The notes: a model not told the origin generated them from the sequence alone. Shown: positions 1-7,306, counted from the stretch's first letter. The stretch: DNA of 17,976 nt from JAXHUA01 sp034189695 (GCA_034189695.1 JAXHUA010000147.1:1-17976); one strand, 5' to 3'. Made by a program: numbers and translations.

Positions 1-60
1 TGTTGGGGGACGGGGCGCGTAGCACACCACCACCCTCACCGGGGTTGCTTCGTCGCTATC

Positions 61-135
61 GCTCCTCGCAATGACAAAGAGAGGATGCTCCTCGCAATGA
101 CAGGGAGAGGATGCTCCTCGCAATGACAGAAGAGG
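61..135. repeat. 26-bp tandem repeat, about 3 copies
   Basis: Units begin at 61, 87 and 113. Each starts GCTCCTCGCAATGACA and continues with a short purine-rich spacer (AAGAGAGGAT or GGGAGAGGAT). The last unit is shortened. The core is the reverse complement of the TGTCATTGCGA core seen at 471-538, so both arrays seem to derive from the same dispersed element. Confidence 0.85.
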
Positions 136-235
136 GCGCCGGCGGGCCGGGGTGAGGGTGGAGCGCCGGCGGGCCGGGGTGAGGGTGGAGCGCCGGCGGG
201 CCGGGGTGAGGGTGGAGCGCCGGGGTGAGGGCTGG
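136..235. repeat. 27-bp GC-rich tandem repeat, 3 full copies plus partial
   Basis: Exact units occupy 136-162, 163-189 and 190-216. Each begins GCGCCGGCGGGCCGGGG and ends TGAGGGTGGA. A shortened copy (GCGCCGGGGTGAGGG) follows at 217-231. The 27-bp length keeps a reading frame open, which explains spurious Arg-rich ORFs here. Confidence 0.9.
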
Positions 236-281
236 GAGCGTGCGCCCGGGGCCGTTCATGCCCCTCACTTCGCTCGGGACA

Positions 282-391
282 GGGTTCGACAGGCCTCTCC
301 TGAGCCTGCCGAAGGGCTCACCGCGAACGGAAGGGGTCCGGCTCACAACGAACGGTACAACGCATCCGTTCGCCCTGAGCCTGTCGAAGGG
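282..391. repeat. inverted copies of a TTCGACAGGCTCA-type dispersed repeat
   Basis: The right copy (366-391) reads CCGTTCGCCCTGAGCCTGTC followed by GAAGGG. The left part contains the inverse orientation in pieces: GGGTTCGACAGG at 282-293 and CTCACCGCGAACGG at 317-330, with an oppositely oriented CTGAGCCTGCCGAAGGG between them. The 'TTCGACAGGCTCA ... CGAACGG' core is a short extragenic repeat type that I recognise from many environmental bacterial genomes. That recognition is from memory, not a search. Confidence 0.6.
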
Positions 392-470
392 TGGACGGTG
401 TGGCTGTCTTCCCCGTCCCTCTAGCTCCCTCCCGCCAGGGGAGGGAGGACAGGTTCCTCCGGCCCATCAT

Positions 471-538
471 CCACCCTGTCATTGCGACCACCCTGTCATT
501 GCGACCACCCTGTCATTGCGACCACCCTGTCATTGCGA
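471..538. repeat. 17-bp tandem repeat, 4 exact copies
   Basis: The unit CCACCCTGTCATTGCGA occurs exactly at 471-487, 488-504, 505-521 and 522-538. The last copy runs straight into a longer dispersed element (529-556), so the array looks like repeated duplication of the left end of that element. Confidence 0.95.
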
Positions 539-556
539 GCGAAGCGAAGCAATCTC
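529..556 (+). repeat. CATTGCGAGCGAAG-type dispersed repeat element
   Basis: The element contains GAGCGAAGCGAAGCAATC preceded by GTCATTGC. A diverged copy lies in inverse orientation at 45-75 (TTGCTTCGTCGCTATCGC then TCCTCGCAATGAC). The two face each other across the repeat region and so form imperfect inverted ends of a segment of about 510 bp. No transposase gene lies between them, so this could be a non-autonomous element or simply two insertions of a common extragenic repeat. Confidence 0.65.
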
Positions 557-615
557 GGTGGTGTTGGGGGAACACGCCGCGCCGCACCCAGGCCCCCCGG
601 GGATTGCCTCGAGGC

Positions 616-1701
616 TCAGGTCCTGCCCCTCCCTCTCCTCGCCTGTACCAAGTGCCAGAAGAGGAACACCAGAGAACCGACAATTATGACGCTGAGGTAG
701 CTGATGGTGCGGTCGAGCAGCACGATGGACAGGGCCACCCCCCTGTAGATGGGGCCGATCATCAGCAGGCCGGCCACACCCGGCTCCACCAGCCCCAGGC
801 CTCCAGGAGTCAGAGGTATGGCGCTGATGAGCGCGGTGGCGAGAGCAGCGAACAGGATGAGCGGCAGGCCGATGTCGAACACGCCGAAGCCTGTCGCATT
901 GCTCAGGGCCTCGATGACGAGGTAGAGGCGCGCAGCCTCAAGCAGCCAGATGGCCACGCTCAGAAGTCCGAGTAGCGGCAGGCGATTGAAGCTGGCCAGC
1001 GTGCCCTCCTCGAACAGGGAGTATATCGGCTTCAAACGCCCGGGCAACCGCCGCTCCAGGCGGTGGCCGAACCGGCCCATGCCGCCGAGGACTATCCCGA
1101 TGATGACCAGCATGATGCTGCCCACCGCCAGGACAATCCCCGCCGTGGTCATGCCGCCGCCGCCGGTAAGTAGCAGCCCGAAAATGGCGGCCATCAGAAG
1201 GAGAAAGATGAGAATGATGTCGAGAAACCGCTCGGCGAGGACGGTCCCCATCGTTTTGGAGAAACTCACGTCGGCGGCATCCTTGAGCAGGTACGCTCGG
1301 TAGGCATCGCCCAGCCTGCCGTAGACTATGCTATTGGCGAACCAGTTTATGACGATGACCTGCGTGAGCGCCCAGGTCGAGGGCAATCTCACCCCCTGCT
1401 CGGTCCGATAGCCGGCGCTCTGCAGGAGTAGCTTCCATCGGAATGCCCGCACCGGAAAGGTGAGATAGTGGGACATGAAGGCCAGGGCGTAGAGGAGGGG
1501 ATCGGAGTTCCTTATCATGAGCCATGTGACGCCGAGATTGACGTCGAGCCTCTCGAACAACAGGAAGACCAGACCGAGAGCCACGGCGAAGGAGATGAGG
1601 GTGCGGTAGTTGAGGAACCGTCTGCGAAGGGATATCCTCTCTCCCTTCTCCTCATCATCCTCGTAGCTAGTCTCGGTCTTCAACGAGAGGTCGTCGTCCA
1701 C
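616..1701 (-). CDS. flippase-like / lysylphosphatidylglycerol synthase TM-domain membrane protein
   Basis: A 361-residue integral membrane protein with about eight hydrophobic segments. A charged N-terminal tail of about 34 residues precedes the first segment (LISFAVALGLVFLLF). Family-type motifs of the UPF0104/TIGR00374 group (AglD and the MprF flippase domain) are visible: an FRW-K-LL motif after the second segment, GRLGDAYRAYLL, ERFLDIILIF and IPLTPGGLGLVEPG near the C-terminus. Members are thought to move lipid-linked molecules across the membrane, but the substrate cannot be told from sequence. The start is GTG at 1699-1701, preceded on the minus strand by AGGGGGAGG almost touching it, so the true start is not certain. 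The gene overlaps the 3' end of rsmG by 35 bp, implying co-transcription from the rsmG promoter. Confidence 0.85.
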   Translation of the reverse strand: MDDDLSLKTETSYEDDEEKGERISLRRRFLNYRTLISFAVALGLVFLLFERLDVNLGVTWLMIRNSDPLLYALAFMSHYLTFPVRAFRWKLLLQSAGYRTEQGVRLPSTWALTQVIVINWFANSIVYGRLGDAYRAYLLKDAADVSFSKTMGTVLAERFLDIILIFLLLMAAIFGLLLTGGGGMTTAGIVLAVGSIMLVIIGIVLGGMGRFGHRLERRLPGRLKPIYSLFEEGTLASFNRLPLLGLLSVAIWLLEAARLYLVIEALSNATGFGVFDIGLPLILFAALATALISAIPLTPGGLGLVEPGVAGLLMIGPIYRGVALSIVLLDRTISYLSVIIVGSLVFLFWHLVQARRGRGRT

Positions 1702-2422
1702 CCTCCCCCTTTGTGTGCCCCAACGGGCGTTTCTGCGGTATTCCGGCGCGCCTGGGATAGCGCTGCGGCGTGCTGACGCACTTGCCGATCACCAATAGCG
1801 CCCGCCTCTCTCCAAGCTCATCGAGGTCGACCCACTTCACCTGGCGCACGCGCCCGCCCAGCGCTTCCACTGCCTTCGCGGCGGCCCGTATCTCCCCTTC
1901 AACGTCGCCCTTCCTCTGGGCCACCAGTGAACCGCCCACGGCACAGAAGGGTAGACAGAGCTCAACGAGGGTGCTGAGCCTGGCCACACCCCTGGAAAGA
2001 ACGTAGTCGAATCTGTCGCGATACCTCGGATCGCGGGCGAAGTCCTCGGCGCGACCGGTGATAACCTCGACTCCTTCAAGGTCCAGCACGGCGATGACGT
2101 GGCGCAGGAACGCCGTCTTCTTCTCCCTGGACTCGAGAAGCGACAGCCTGATGCTGCTCCGCAGGAGCTTCAGCGGGAGCCCCGGGAAGCCGGCGCCAGT
2201 TCCGACATCCAGCACGAGATAGGGCGCATCCTCCAGACACAGGGCCACGGTGAGGGAATCGAGAAAGTGCTTGAGCTGTACCTCCCCGTAGTCAACAATA
2301 GCCGTCAGGTTCACCCTGCTGTTCCAGCAAACCAGCTCCTCATAGTACCGCTGAAAGCTGTCCACCTGCTGCTGGGACAGGTCGAACCCCAGCTTCCTGG
2401 CACCGGCGATGAGCCTTTCCAT
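1667..2422 (-). CDS. rsmG: 16S rRNA (guanine-N7) methyltransferase RsmG
   Basis: RsmG (GidB) methylates N7 of a guanine in the 530 loop of 16S rRNA using S-adenosylmethionine. The 251-residue product shows the family's signatures: VNLTAI (about 37-42), HFLDSL (52-57), the SAM-binding glycine motif LDVGTGAGFPGL (71-82), LSRGVA (142-147) and the C-terminal YPRRAGIPQKRPLG (222-235). A tail of about 16 residues follows the usual end. I place the start at the ATG 2420-2422. The open frame extends another 119 codons upstream, but that part crosses the promoter and has no family resemblance. No Shine-Dalgarno sequence precedes this ATG, which fits the short leader expected from the TATAAT at 2450-2455. 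The stop lies inside the downstream membrane-protein gene. Confidence 0.95.
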   Translation of the reverse strand: MERLIAGARKLGFDLSQQQVDSFQRYYEELVCWNSRVNLTAIVDYGEVQLKHFLDSLTVALCLEDAPYLVLDVGTGAGFPGLPLKLLRSSIRLSLLESREKKTAFLRHVIAVLDLEGVEVITGRAEDFARDPRYRDRFDYVLSRGVARLSTLVELCLPFCAVGGSLVAQRKGDVEGEIRAAAKAVEALGGRVRQVKWVDLDELGERRALLVIGKCVSTPQRYPRRAGIPQKRPLGHTKGEGGRRPLVEDRD

Positions 2423-2449
2423 GGCGCGTGCGGGTTGCGATATTGGCGT

Positions 2450-2478
2450 ATTATAGCACCCCACCCAGAGCGGTGAAA
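2450..2478 (-). promoter_or_regulatory. predicted promoter for rsmG
   Basis: On the minus strand a perfect -10 box, TATAAT (2450-2455), lies 28 bp upstream of the rsmG ATG. Seventeen bases further upstream is TTTCAC (2473-2478), a weak -35. The implied leader is about 20 nt and lacks a ribosome binding site. Confidence 0.6.
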
Positions 2479-2582
2479 GGCTCGCCCGTCCATGCCGCTC
2501 GCGGTCTCGCGGGCACCGCGTCCCGCCGGACTTCTCCGGCCCGGCCCGGTCGGACAGACGGATGCGAGGCCCGGGCCAATCA

Positions 2583-2639
2583 CCCACCAAACGGGGGGCA
2601 GGTAAGCATGCATGGCCTATTTTACGTTTTTTTGGTGGG
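2583..2639. repeat. 9-bp inverted repeat upstream of the main operon promoter
   Basis: CCCACCAAA (2583-2591) and TTTGGTGGG (2631-2639) are exact reverse complements, 39 bp apart. The right arm ends 8 bp before the TTGACA box of the plus-strand promoter. It could be a two-site regulator target in this divergent intergenic region. The wide spacing and simple sequence make chance possible. Confidence 0.35.
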
Positions 2640-2646
2640 GCGGGGG

Positions 2647-2676
2647 TTGACACCCCTGAGAACGTAGCCCGATAAT
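2647..2676 (+). promoter_or_regulatory. strong sigma-70-type promoter for the main operon
   Basis: TTGACA (2647-2652, perfect consensus) is followed after 18 bp by GATAAT (2671-2676, 5 of 6). Transcription should start near 2683, giving a leader of about 40 nt before the ATG at 2722, which is preceded by AAAGGAG. This is the best plus-strand promoter I see in the window and would drive the first HMGS-like/DUF35 and thiolase genes. Confidence 0.8.
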
Positions 2677-2721
2677 GGCTGGGGTCTATCTGTACATGTT
2701 TAGGAAGAAAGGAGCGACCAC

Positions 2722-4146
2722 ATGGCAGGAATTTCATCGTATGGGGCTTACATCCCACTTCACAGGCTGCCCCGCACACTCATGGCTGCCGCCTGGGGTT
2801 CGCCTCCCCAGGCCGGGGAGAAAGCCGTTCGGAACTTCGACGAAGATAGCATTACAATGGCAACTGCGGCAGCCATCGATTGTCTGAAAGGAACTGACCG
2901 GTCAACAGTCGATGGCGTCTATTTTGCCACCACAACGGCGCCGTACACCGAGAGGCAGGGTGCAACGATCATCGCCGCCGCCCTCGACCTGCGCGGCGAC
3001 GTACGCACCATGGATTTCACCAACTCCCTGCGGTGCGGTCTCGACGCGGTGGAGGCAGCCATGGACGCCATCAACTCCGGTGCGGCGAATTCCATCCTCG
3101 TTGCCGTCGCTGACACGCGCCTCGGCGCGGCCCAGGGCGAGCTTGAGCAGTCCTTCGGCGATGGCGGGGCCGCCCTGCTGCTTGGCAAGGACAACGTCAT
3201 CGCCACTATGGAGGGCAGCTACACGCTGACTTTCCCCATCATGGACAGATGGCGGGCAGAGGGCGACGCCTTCGTGCGCGCCTGGGAGGACAGGTGGACA
3301 ATTGACGAGGGCTACAACAAGATACTCCCTCAGGCCGTCGCCGGAGTGCTGAAGAAGCTGAACATGGAGACCAAGGACCTGGCCAAGGCGGCATACTACG
3401 CCCCCAGTGCCCGGAGGCACGGAGCCCTGGCCCGGAAGCTGAAGCTCGAGGAGGGCCAGATTCAGGACTGCCTGTTCACCACCGTGGGCGATACGGGAGC
3501 AGCCCTTGCTATGATGATACTGGTGGCCGCGCTGGAGGAGGCCAAGGCAGGGGACAAGATACTGTGCGCCGGCTATGGCAACGGGGCCAGCGCCTTCGTG
3601 GTGCAGGTCACCGACGCCATCGAGAAGGCGAAGGACAGGCGTGGCATCAAGCGCCACCTGGAGTCAAAGCGACCGCTGCCCAGCTTCGCGAAGTACCAGC
3701 GCTGGCGGGGACTTGTGACGCTGGAGGCAGCGGCACGCCCCGAGCAGGCCCCGACGTCTCTCTCGGCGCTGTGGCGGGAACGTCAAACGGCCCTGCCGCT
3801 CTACGGCGGCGTATGCAAGGCCTGCGGCACGCAGCAGTTCCCCTTGCAGCGGGTGTGCGTAATCTGCAAGGCCAAGGACCAGCAGGACCCGGTGAGGCTC
3901 TCCGACAAGACAGCGACCGTCTTCACCTTCACCCACGACAATCTGGCCGCCTCGGCGGACCCACCGATGACCATCACCGTGGTGGACTTCGACGGCGGCG
4001 GGAGAGGGTACTTCAACATGACCGACCGCGAGCCCGATGAAGTCCAGGTGGGCATGACCGTGGAGATGACCTTCAGGAAGCTGTATTACGATGCCCCACG
4101 TGGCGTGCACAACTACTACTGGAAGACCAGCCCGATAAGGTGCTAG
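2722..4146 (+). CDS. HMG-CoA synthase-like / DUF35 (zinc ribbon + OB-fold) fusion, copy 1
   Basis: 474 residues; start set by AAAGGAG seven bases before the ATG. Residues about 1-315 follow the archaeal-type 3-hydroxy-3-methylglutaryl-CoA synthase fold (thiolase superfamily): N-terminal ISSYGAYIPLHR, GDGGAALLLGKDNVIA, and GDTGAA followed by the glycine motif AGYGNGASAF. Residues about 345-474 are a DUF35 module: a CX2C-X10-CX2C zinc ribbon (C365, C368, C379, C382) and an OB-fold. DUF35 usually helps bind CoA and dock a thiolase. By my ungapped alignment the HMGS triad Glu/Cys/His is replaced by T71, L103 and Y226. A cysteine (C105) sits two positions after the normal nucleophile position. It may therefore be non-catalytic or do different chemistry. 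A partner thiolase follows after 28 bp. The enzyme-family call is firm; the reaction is unknown. Confidence 0.9.
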   Translation: MAGISSYGAYIPLHRLPRTLMAAAWGSPPQAGEKAVRNFDEDSITMATAAAIDCLKGTDRSTVDGVYFATTTAPYTERQGATIIAAALDLRGDVRTMDFTNSLRCGLDAVEAAMDAINSGAANSILVAVADTRLGAAQGELEQSFGDGGAALLLGKDNVIATMEGSYTLTFPIMDRWRAEGDAFVRAWEDRWTIDEGYNKILPQAVAGVLKKLNMETKDLAKAAYYAPSARRHGALARKLKLEEGQIQDCLFTTVGDTGAALAMMILVAALEEAKAGDKILCAGYGNGASAFVVQVTDAIEKAKDRRGIKRHLESKRPLPSFAKYQRWRGLVTLEAAARPEQAPTSLSALWRERQTALPLYGGVCKACGTQQFPLQRVCVICKAKDQQDPVRLSDKTATVFTFTHDNLAASADPPMTITVVDFDGGGRGYFNMTDREPDEVQVGMTVEMTFRKLYYDAPRGVHNYYWKTSPIRC

Positions 4147-4174
4147 AAGAGAAAAGGACAAGGGGGAAACCAAG

Positions 4175-5344
4175 ATGGTGGAGAGCATTAGGGACAAGGT
4201 TGCCATTATCGGAATGGGGTGCACCAAGTTCGGCGAGAACTGGGACAAGAGCGCCGAAGACATGATGGTTGAAGCGACCTACGAGGCCTACGAGGATGCC
4301 GGCATTGACCCGAAGGATATCGACGCCATGTGGTACGGGACTGTGTGGTCCGGCACGACCGGCCAGCCCTTGGCCACGGCGCTGAAGCTCCAGTACGCTC
4401 CGATAACACGGGTGGAGAACGCCTGCGCCACAGCGTCGGATGCGCTGCGAAACGCGACCTACGCCGTCGCCGCGGGTGTAGCCGACATGGCCCTGGCGGT
4501 CGGCGTGGAGAAGCTCAAGGACTCCGGCTTCAGCGGCCTGGGCGCCGCTGGTCAGCCCGGACCGAACATCGTCCCCAGTACGACTGCGCCGGGAATGTTC
4601 GCCATGATGGCCACCAAGTACTTCTCCCGCTACGGGCTGAACCCTGAGGACGGCAAACGAATGATCGGCAAGGTGTCGGTGAAGAGCCATCACAACGGTA
4701 CGTTGAACCCGAAGGCCCATTTCCAGAGGGAGGTGAGCCTGGAGACAGTGTTGAAGGCACCAATCATCGCCTGGCCGCTGGGACTCTTCGATTGCTGCGG
4801 GGTGAGCGACGGGTCGGCGGCAGCCATCGTGGTGAGGACTGACGTGGCCAAGAACTTCCGCCCCGACCCGGTGCGCATCAAGGCGCTTCAGATGTCGGTG
4901 GGGGCCGAGGGTCTCATCAGAAGCGACTACGATTACACCCACGTCGAGTCAACCTACCAGGCGGGACTGAAGGCCTATGCTGAAGCGGGAGTGAAGAACG
5001 CTCGTGAGGAGATCGGTATGGCCGAGGTGCACGACTGCTTCTCCATCACCGAGGCAGTGACCATGGAGGACCTCCAGTTCAGCCCGAGAGGAAAGGTGCA
5101 GGAGGACATCGAGTCCGGCTTCTTCAACCTCGACGGGGGTCTTCCGGTGCAGCCGGATGGAGGCCTCAAGTGCTTTGGCCACCCCATCGGAGCCAGCGGA
5201 CTGAGAATGATGTACGAGATGTACAAGCAGATCCAGGGAAAGGCCGGCCCTCGCCAGATCAAGAACCCGAAGTGGGGCCTGACCCACAACCTGGGCGGCT
5301 CGCCACCTGCTTGCACCATCTTCGTCGGCATTGTCGGGGAATAA
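4175..5344 (+). CDS. SCP-x-type thiolase, copy 1
   Basis: 389 residues, the usual thiolase length. It carries the family's active-site pieces: nucleophile C84 in VENACATASDAL, VHDCFSITEAV (H286, C288) and GHPIGASGLR (H336). Thiolases cleave or form 3-ketoacyl-CoA with CoA or acetyl-CoA. The HDCF motif and the lack of a classical C-terminal CxG place it with the SCP2/SCP-x and archaeal acetoacetyl-CoA thiolase group, whose members commonly need a DUF35 partner. That partner is the fusion encoded just upstream. AGGGGG lies 8 bases before the ATG. All catalytic residues are intact, unlike Ltp2-type aldolases, which have lost the thiolase cysteine. Substrate unknown. Confidence 0.92.
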   Translation: MVESIRDKVAIIGMGCTKFGENWDKSAEDMMVEATYEAYEDAGIDPKDIDAMWYGTVWSGTTGQPLATALKLQYAPITRVENACATASDALRNATYAVAAGVADMALAVGVEKLKDSGFSGLGAAGQPGPNIVPSTTAPGMFAMMATKYFSRYGLNPEDGKRMIGKVSVKSHHNGTLNPKAHFQREVSLETVLKAPIIAWPLGLFDCCGVSDGSAAAIVVRTDVAKNFRPDPVRIKALQMSVGAEGLIRSDYDYTHVESTYQAGLKAYAEAGVKNAREEIGMAEVHDCFSITEAVTMEDLQFSPRGKVQEDIESGFFNLDGGLPVQPDGGLKCFGHPIGASGLRMMYEMYKQIQGKAGPRQIKNPKWGLTHNLGGSPPACTIFVGIVGE

Positions 5345-5374
5345 CCCGAACAGAACCGAATAGGGGGGTGGGCG

Positions 5375-5620
5375 ATGGGCGCCAAGGCGTACGTACTCAT
5401 CGAGGTTGCCGTGGCGAAGACAACGGTGAAAGAGGTGATCGGCGCCCTGGACAAGGTCAAGGGTGTGACGTCCGTGGAGGCAGTCACCGGGCCGTACGAC
5501 GTAATCGCGGTGGTCGAGGCCAGGGACGTGAATGCCCTGGGAGACCTGGTGACGGCGCACGTGCACACCATAAGCGGCATCGACCGCACTGTGACCTGCC
5601 TCGCCATGACGCTCGCATAG
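5375..5620 (+). CDS. stand-alone Lrp/AsnC ligand-binding (RAM) domain protein
   Basis: 81 residues forming one alpha/beta RAM domain. It starts AKAYVLIEVAVAK, has the family's KGVTSVEAVTGPYDVIAVVEA core and ends GIDRTVTCLAMTLA. There is no helix-turn-helix, so it is not a DNA-binding regulator by itself. Single-domain relatives bind small ligands, often amino acids, and form ring-like oligomers. The gene begins 30 bp after the thiolase stop, and a GGGGGGTGGG stretch serves as its ribosome binding site. It is the last gene of the first module, before a 216-bp gap. It could sense an intermediate or modify another Lrp-type regulator; the sequence does not say which. Confidence 0.85.
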   Translation: MGAKAYVLIEVAVAKTTVKEVIGALDKVKGVTSVEAVTGPYDVIAVVEARDVNALGDLVTAHVHTISGIDRTVTCLAMTLA

Positions 5621-5692
5621 CCAGGACGAGGACAGAAGCGAAATCAGGCAAGTCGACGGGCGGCATCACACGCTCGGGAAGCCCGCGACGAT

Positions 5693-5721
5693 TTGCGTAC
5701 GGAGTACTCCGTGAGTATAGA
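5693..5721 (+). promoter_or_regulatory. possible internal promoter with palindromic operator in its spacer
   Basis: A perfect 14-bp palindrome, ACGGAGTACTCCGT (5699-5712), sits between TTGCGT (5693-5698) and TATAGA (5716-5721). These resemble a weak -35 and -10 at exactly 17 bp spacing. A repressor bound here would block polymerase. The element is in the 216-bp gap before the second HMGS-like gene. The palindrome is certain; the promoter role is inference. Confidence 0.4.
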
Positions 5722-5763
5722 AAGGAGAGATGAGAGGGCACAGAACGATGAAACATGAGGGCA

Positions 5764-5775
5764 TGACCCGGGTCA
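5764..5775. promoter_or_regulatory. 12-bp perfect palindrome, candidate operator
   Basis: TGACCCGGGTCA is its own reverse complement. It lies about 50 bp after the first palindrome and 61 bp before the ATG at 5837, within the only sizeable gap of the first gene block. Short perfect palindromes near fatty-acid or acyl-CoA genes are often sites for TetR- or GntR-type regulators. No regulator gene of that type lies in this window. Confidence 0.4.
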
Positions 5776-5836
5776 CAAGAATATAGGTAATGGAGGACGG
5801 AGAGGTGGGAGGAATCGAAACAAAGGAGGTACCGAT

Positions 5837-7288
5837 ATGGCAGTTGGGATAACTTCGTACGGGGGTTACATCCCATGGTATCGCATCAACCGCATGACCA
5901 TTTACGGCGCTATCGGCTCGTGGCTGAATCCCGCGAGTTTCCTGCCAGGCGAGATCTCAGTGGCCAACTGGGATGAAGACAGCGTCAGCATGGCCGTCAA
6001 CGCAGCCATCGATTGCCTGGCCAGTCTCGACCGGGACAAGATCGACGGCCTCTATTTCGCCACGACATCTTCTCCCTTCGCCGAGAGGGAGGCGGCAGGG
6101 ATAATCGCCACCGCGCTTGACACCCGTCCCAACGTACGGACGGCGGACTTCACTGGCTCGGTCAGCGCGGCAACCACCGCGATGCTTGCGGCCGCCGACT
6201 CTGTCAAGGCGGGGTCGGCGAAGAACATCATGCTCTGCGCCGCCGACTCCCGGCTGGCCAAGGCCGGCGGTCCGCTGGAGGAGCAGTACGGCGATGCTGC
6301 GGCTGCCGTTATGATAGGAGACAAGAACGTCATCGCCACGTACGAGGGGAGCTACTCCGTTTCGTACGACTTCATGGACCATTACAGGGTAACGGGGGAG
6401 AAGTTCAACCGCCAGTGGGAGGACCGCTGGATCCGCGACGAAGGGTACGGCAAGTTCATCGGCGAGGCCGTCGCCGGCCTGATGAAGAAGTACAAGCTCA
6501 GCCCGGGCGATGTCGCCAAGGTGGCCTATCCATGCCTGTATGCCCGTGCCCACGGCGGTATCGCCAAGTCCCTCGGCTTTGCACCCGAGCAAATCCAGGA
6601 GCATCTGTTCACACAGACAGGCAACACCGGCGCGGCCTACCCGCTGGTCCTGCTGGTGGCGGCGCTGGAGGACGCCAAGGCCGGTGACAAGATAGTAGTC
6701 GCCAGCTACGGCAACGGCAGCGATGCCCTGCTCTTCACGGTGACTGAGGAGATAGAGAAGGCGCGAGACCGGAGAGGAATCAAGAAGAACCTCGAGAGCA
6801 AGAAGGACATCGGCAACTACGAGAGGTTCATCACCTGCCATCAGGTGCTCCCGATTGACACCGCCGGTCGCGGCGAGGAGACGTCCCTGACGTCGGCTTC
6901 GGCCCTGTGGAGGGAACGCCGGGATGTCCTCGCCCTTGTCGGGTCGAAGTGCAAGAAGTGCGGCGCGCCGCAGTACCCGGCGCAGCACGTGTGTGCCAAC
7001 CCGGCCTGCCAGGCAGTGGACGAGATGGAGCCGTACCGATTTTCCGACAAGGCCGGCACCGTTTTCACCTACACCGGAGACCTTCTGGCCTTCAGCCCCA
7101 ACCCGCCGGCTATGTACGGTGTGGTCAACTTCGAGGGCGGCGGAAGGTACCTGATGGACTTCACCGACTGCGAGATCGATAAGCTCAAGGTCGGCCTGCC
7201 GGTGGAGTTGAGCTTCCGCAGGAAGTACATTGACCGGGTTGGCGTGAGCGGCTACTTCTGGAAAGCCCGGCCCATAACGGAAGAATAG
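5837..7288 (+). CDS. HMG-CoA synthase-like / DUF35 fusion, copy 2
   Basis: 483 residues, a full-length paralogue of the protein at 2722-4146 with the same domain order. The start is fixed by a perfect AAGGAGGT six bases before the ATG. The HMGS-like part covers about residues 1-325 (SYGGYIPWYRIN, GDAAAAVMIGDKNVIA, GNTGAAYPLVLLVAALEDAK, ASYGNGSDAL). The zinc ribbon is CX2C-X10-CX4C (C372, C375, C386, C391), two residues longer than in copy 1, and an OB-fold runs to the C-terminus. At the three triad positions I read T77, V109 and P232, and there is no cysteine near the nucleophile site (VSAATTAM). This copy looks still less able to do HMGS chemistry than copy 1. The gene is followed after 18 bp by a second thiolase, repeating the module. 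Likely a CoA-binding partner of that thiolase. Confidence 0.9.
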   Translation: MAVGITSYGGYIPWYRINRMTIYGAIGSWLNPASFLPGEISVANWDEDSVSMAVNAAIDCLASLDRDKIDGLYFATTSSPFAEREAAGIIATALDTRPNVRTADFTGSVSAATTAMLAAADSVKAGSAKNIMLCAADSRLAKAGGPLEEQYGDAAAAVMIGDKNVIATYEGSYSVSYDFMDHYRVTGEKFNRQWEDRWIRDEGYGKFIGEAVAGLMKKYKLSPGDVAKVAYPCLYARAHGGIAKSLGFAPEQIQEHLFTQTGNTGAAYPLVLLVAALEDAKAGDKIVVASYGNGSDALLFTVTEEIEKARDRRGIKKNLESKKDIGNYERFITCHQVLPIDTAGRGEETSLTSASALWRERRDVLALVGSKCKKCGAPQYPAQHVCANPACQAVDEMEPYRFSDKAGTVFTYTGDLLAFSPNPPAMYGVVNFEGGGRYLMDFTDCEIDKLKVGLPVELSFRRKYIDRVGVSGYFWKARPITEE

Positions 7289-7306
7289 AGGACGGAGGTA
7301 ACAGTA

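Larger units (their letters stand above)
1..615. other. gene-free, repeat-packed intergenic region
   Basis: No convincing coding region is present. The open frames here run through tandem repeats and give low-complexity Arg/Gly/Pro-rich peptides without family resemblance. The stretch holds at least four kinds of short repeat, listed separately, on both strands. The 10-mer TGTTGGGGGA occurs at 1-10 and again at 562-571, near the two outer copies of the CATTGCGA element, but the window edge prevents judging whether it is a flanking duplication. The region lies downstream of the minus-strand membrane gene ending at 616. I found no clear intrinsic terminator for that gene. Confidence 0.75.

Noticed and set aside
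471..538. CRISPR array
   Set aside because: The 17-bp units are directly joined with no spacers, and no cas gene is nearby.
152..975. overlapping plus-strand frames in and beyond the repeat region
   Set aside because: They are translations of tandem repeats or antisense to the membrane-protein gene. No motif or plausible ribosome binding site.
2423..2779. 119-codon upstream extension of rsmG
   Set aside because: It crosses the rsmG promoter and the plus-strand promoter, has no family resemblance, and RsmG of 251 residues is already full length.
5730..5786. 18-codon frame (ATG to TAG) between the RAM gene and the second fusion
   Set aside because: The AAAGGAG is only about two bases from the ATG, and the peptide has no recognisable leader feature. 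Too short to support.
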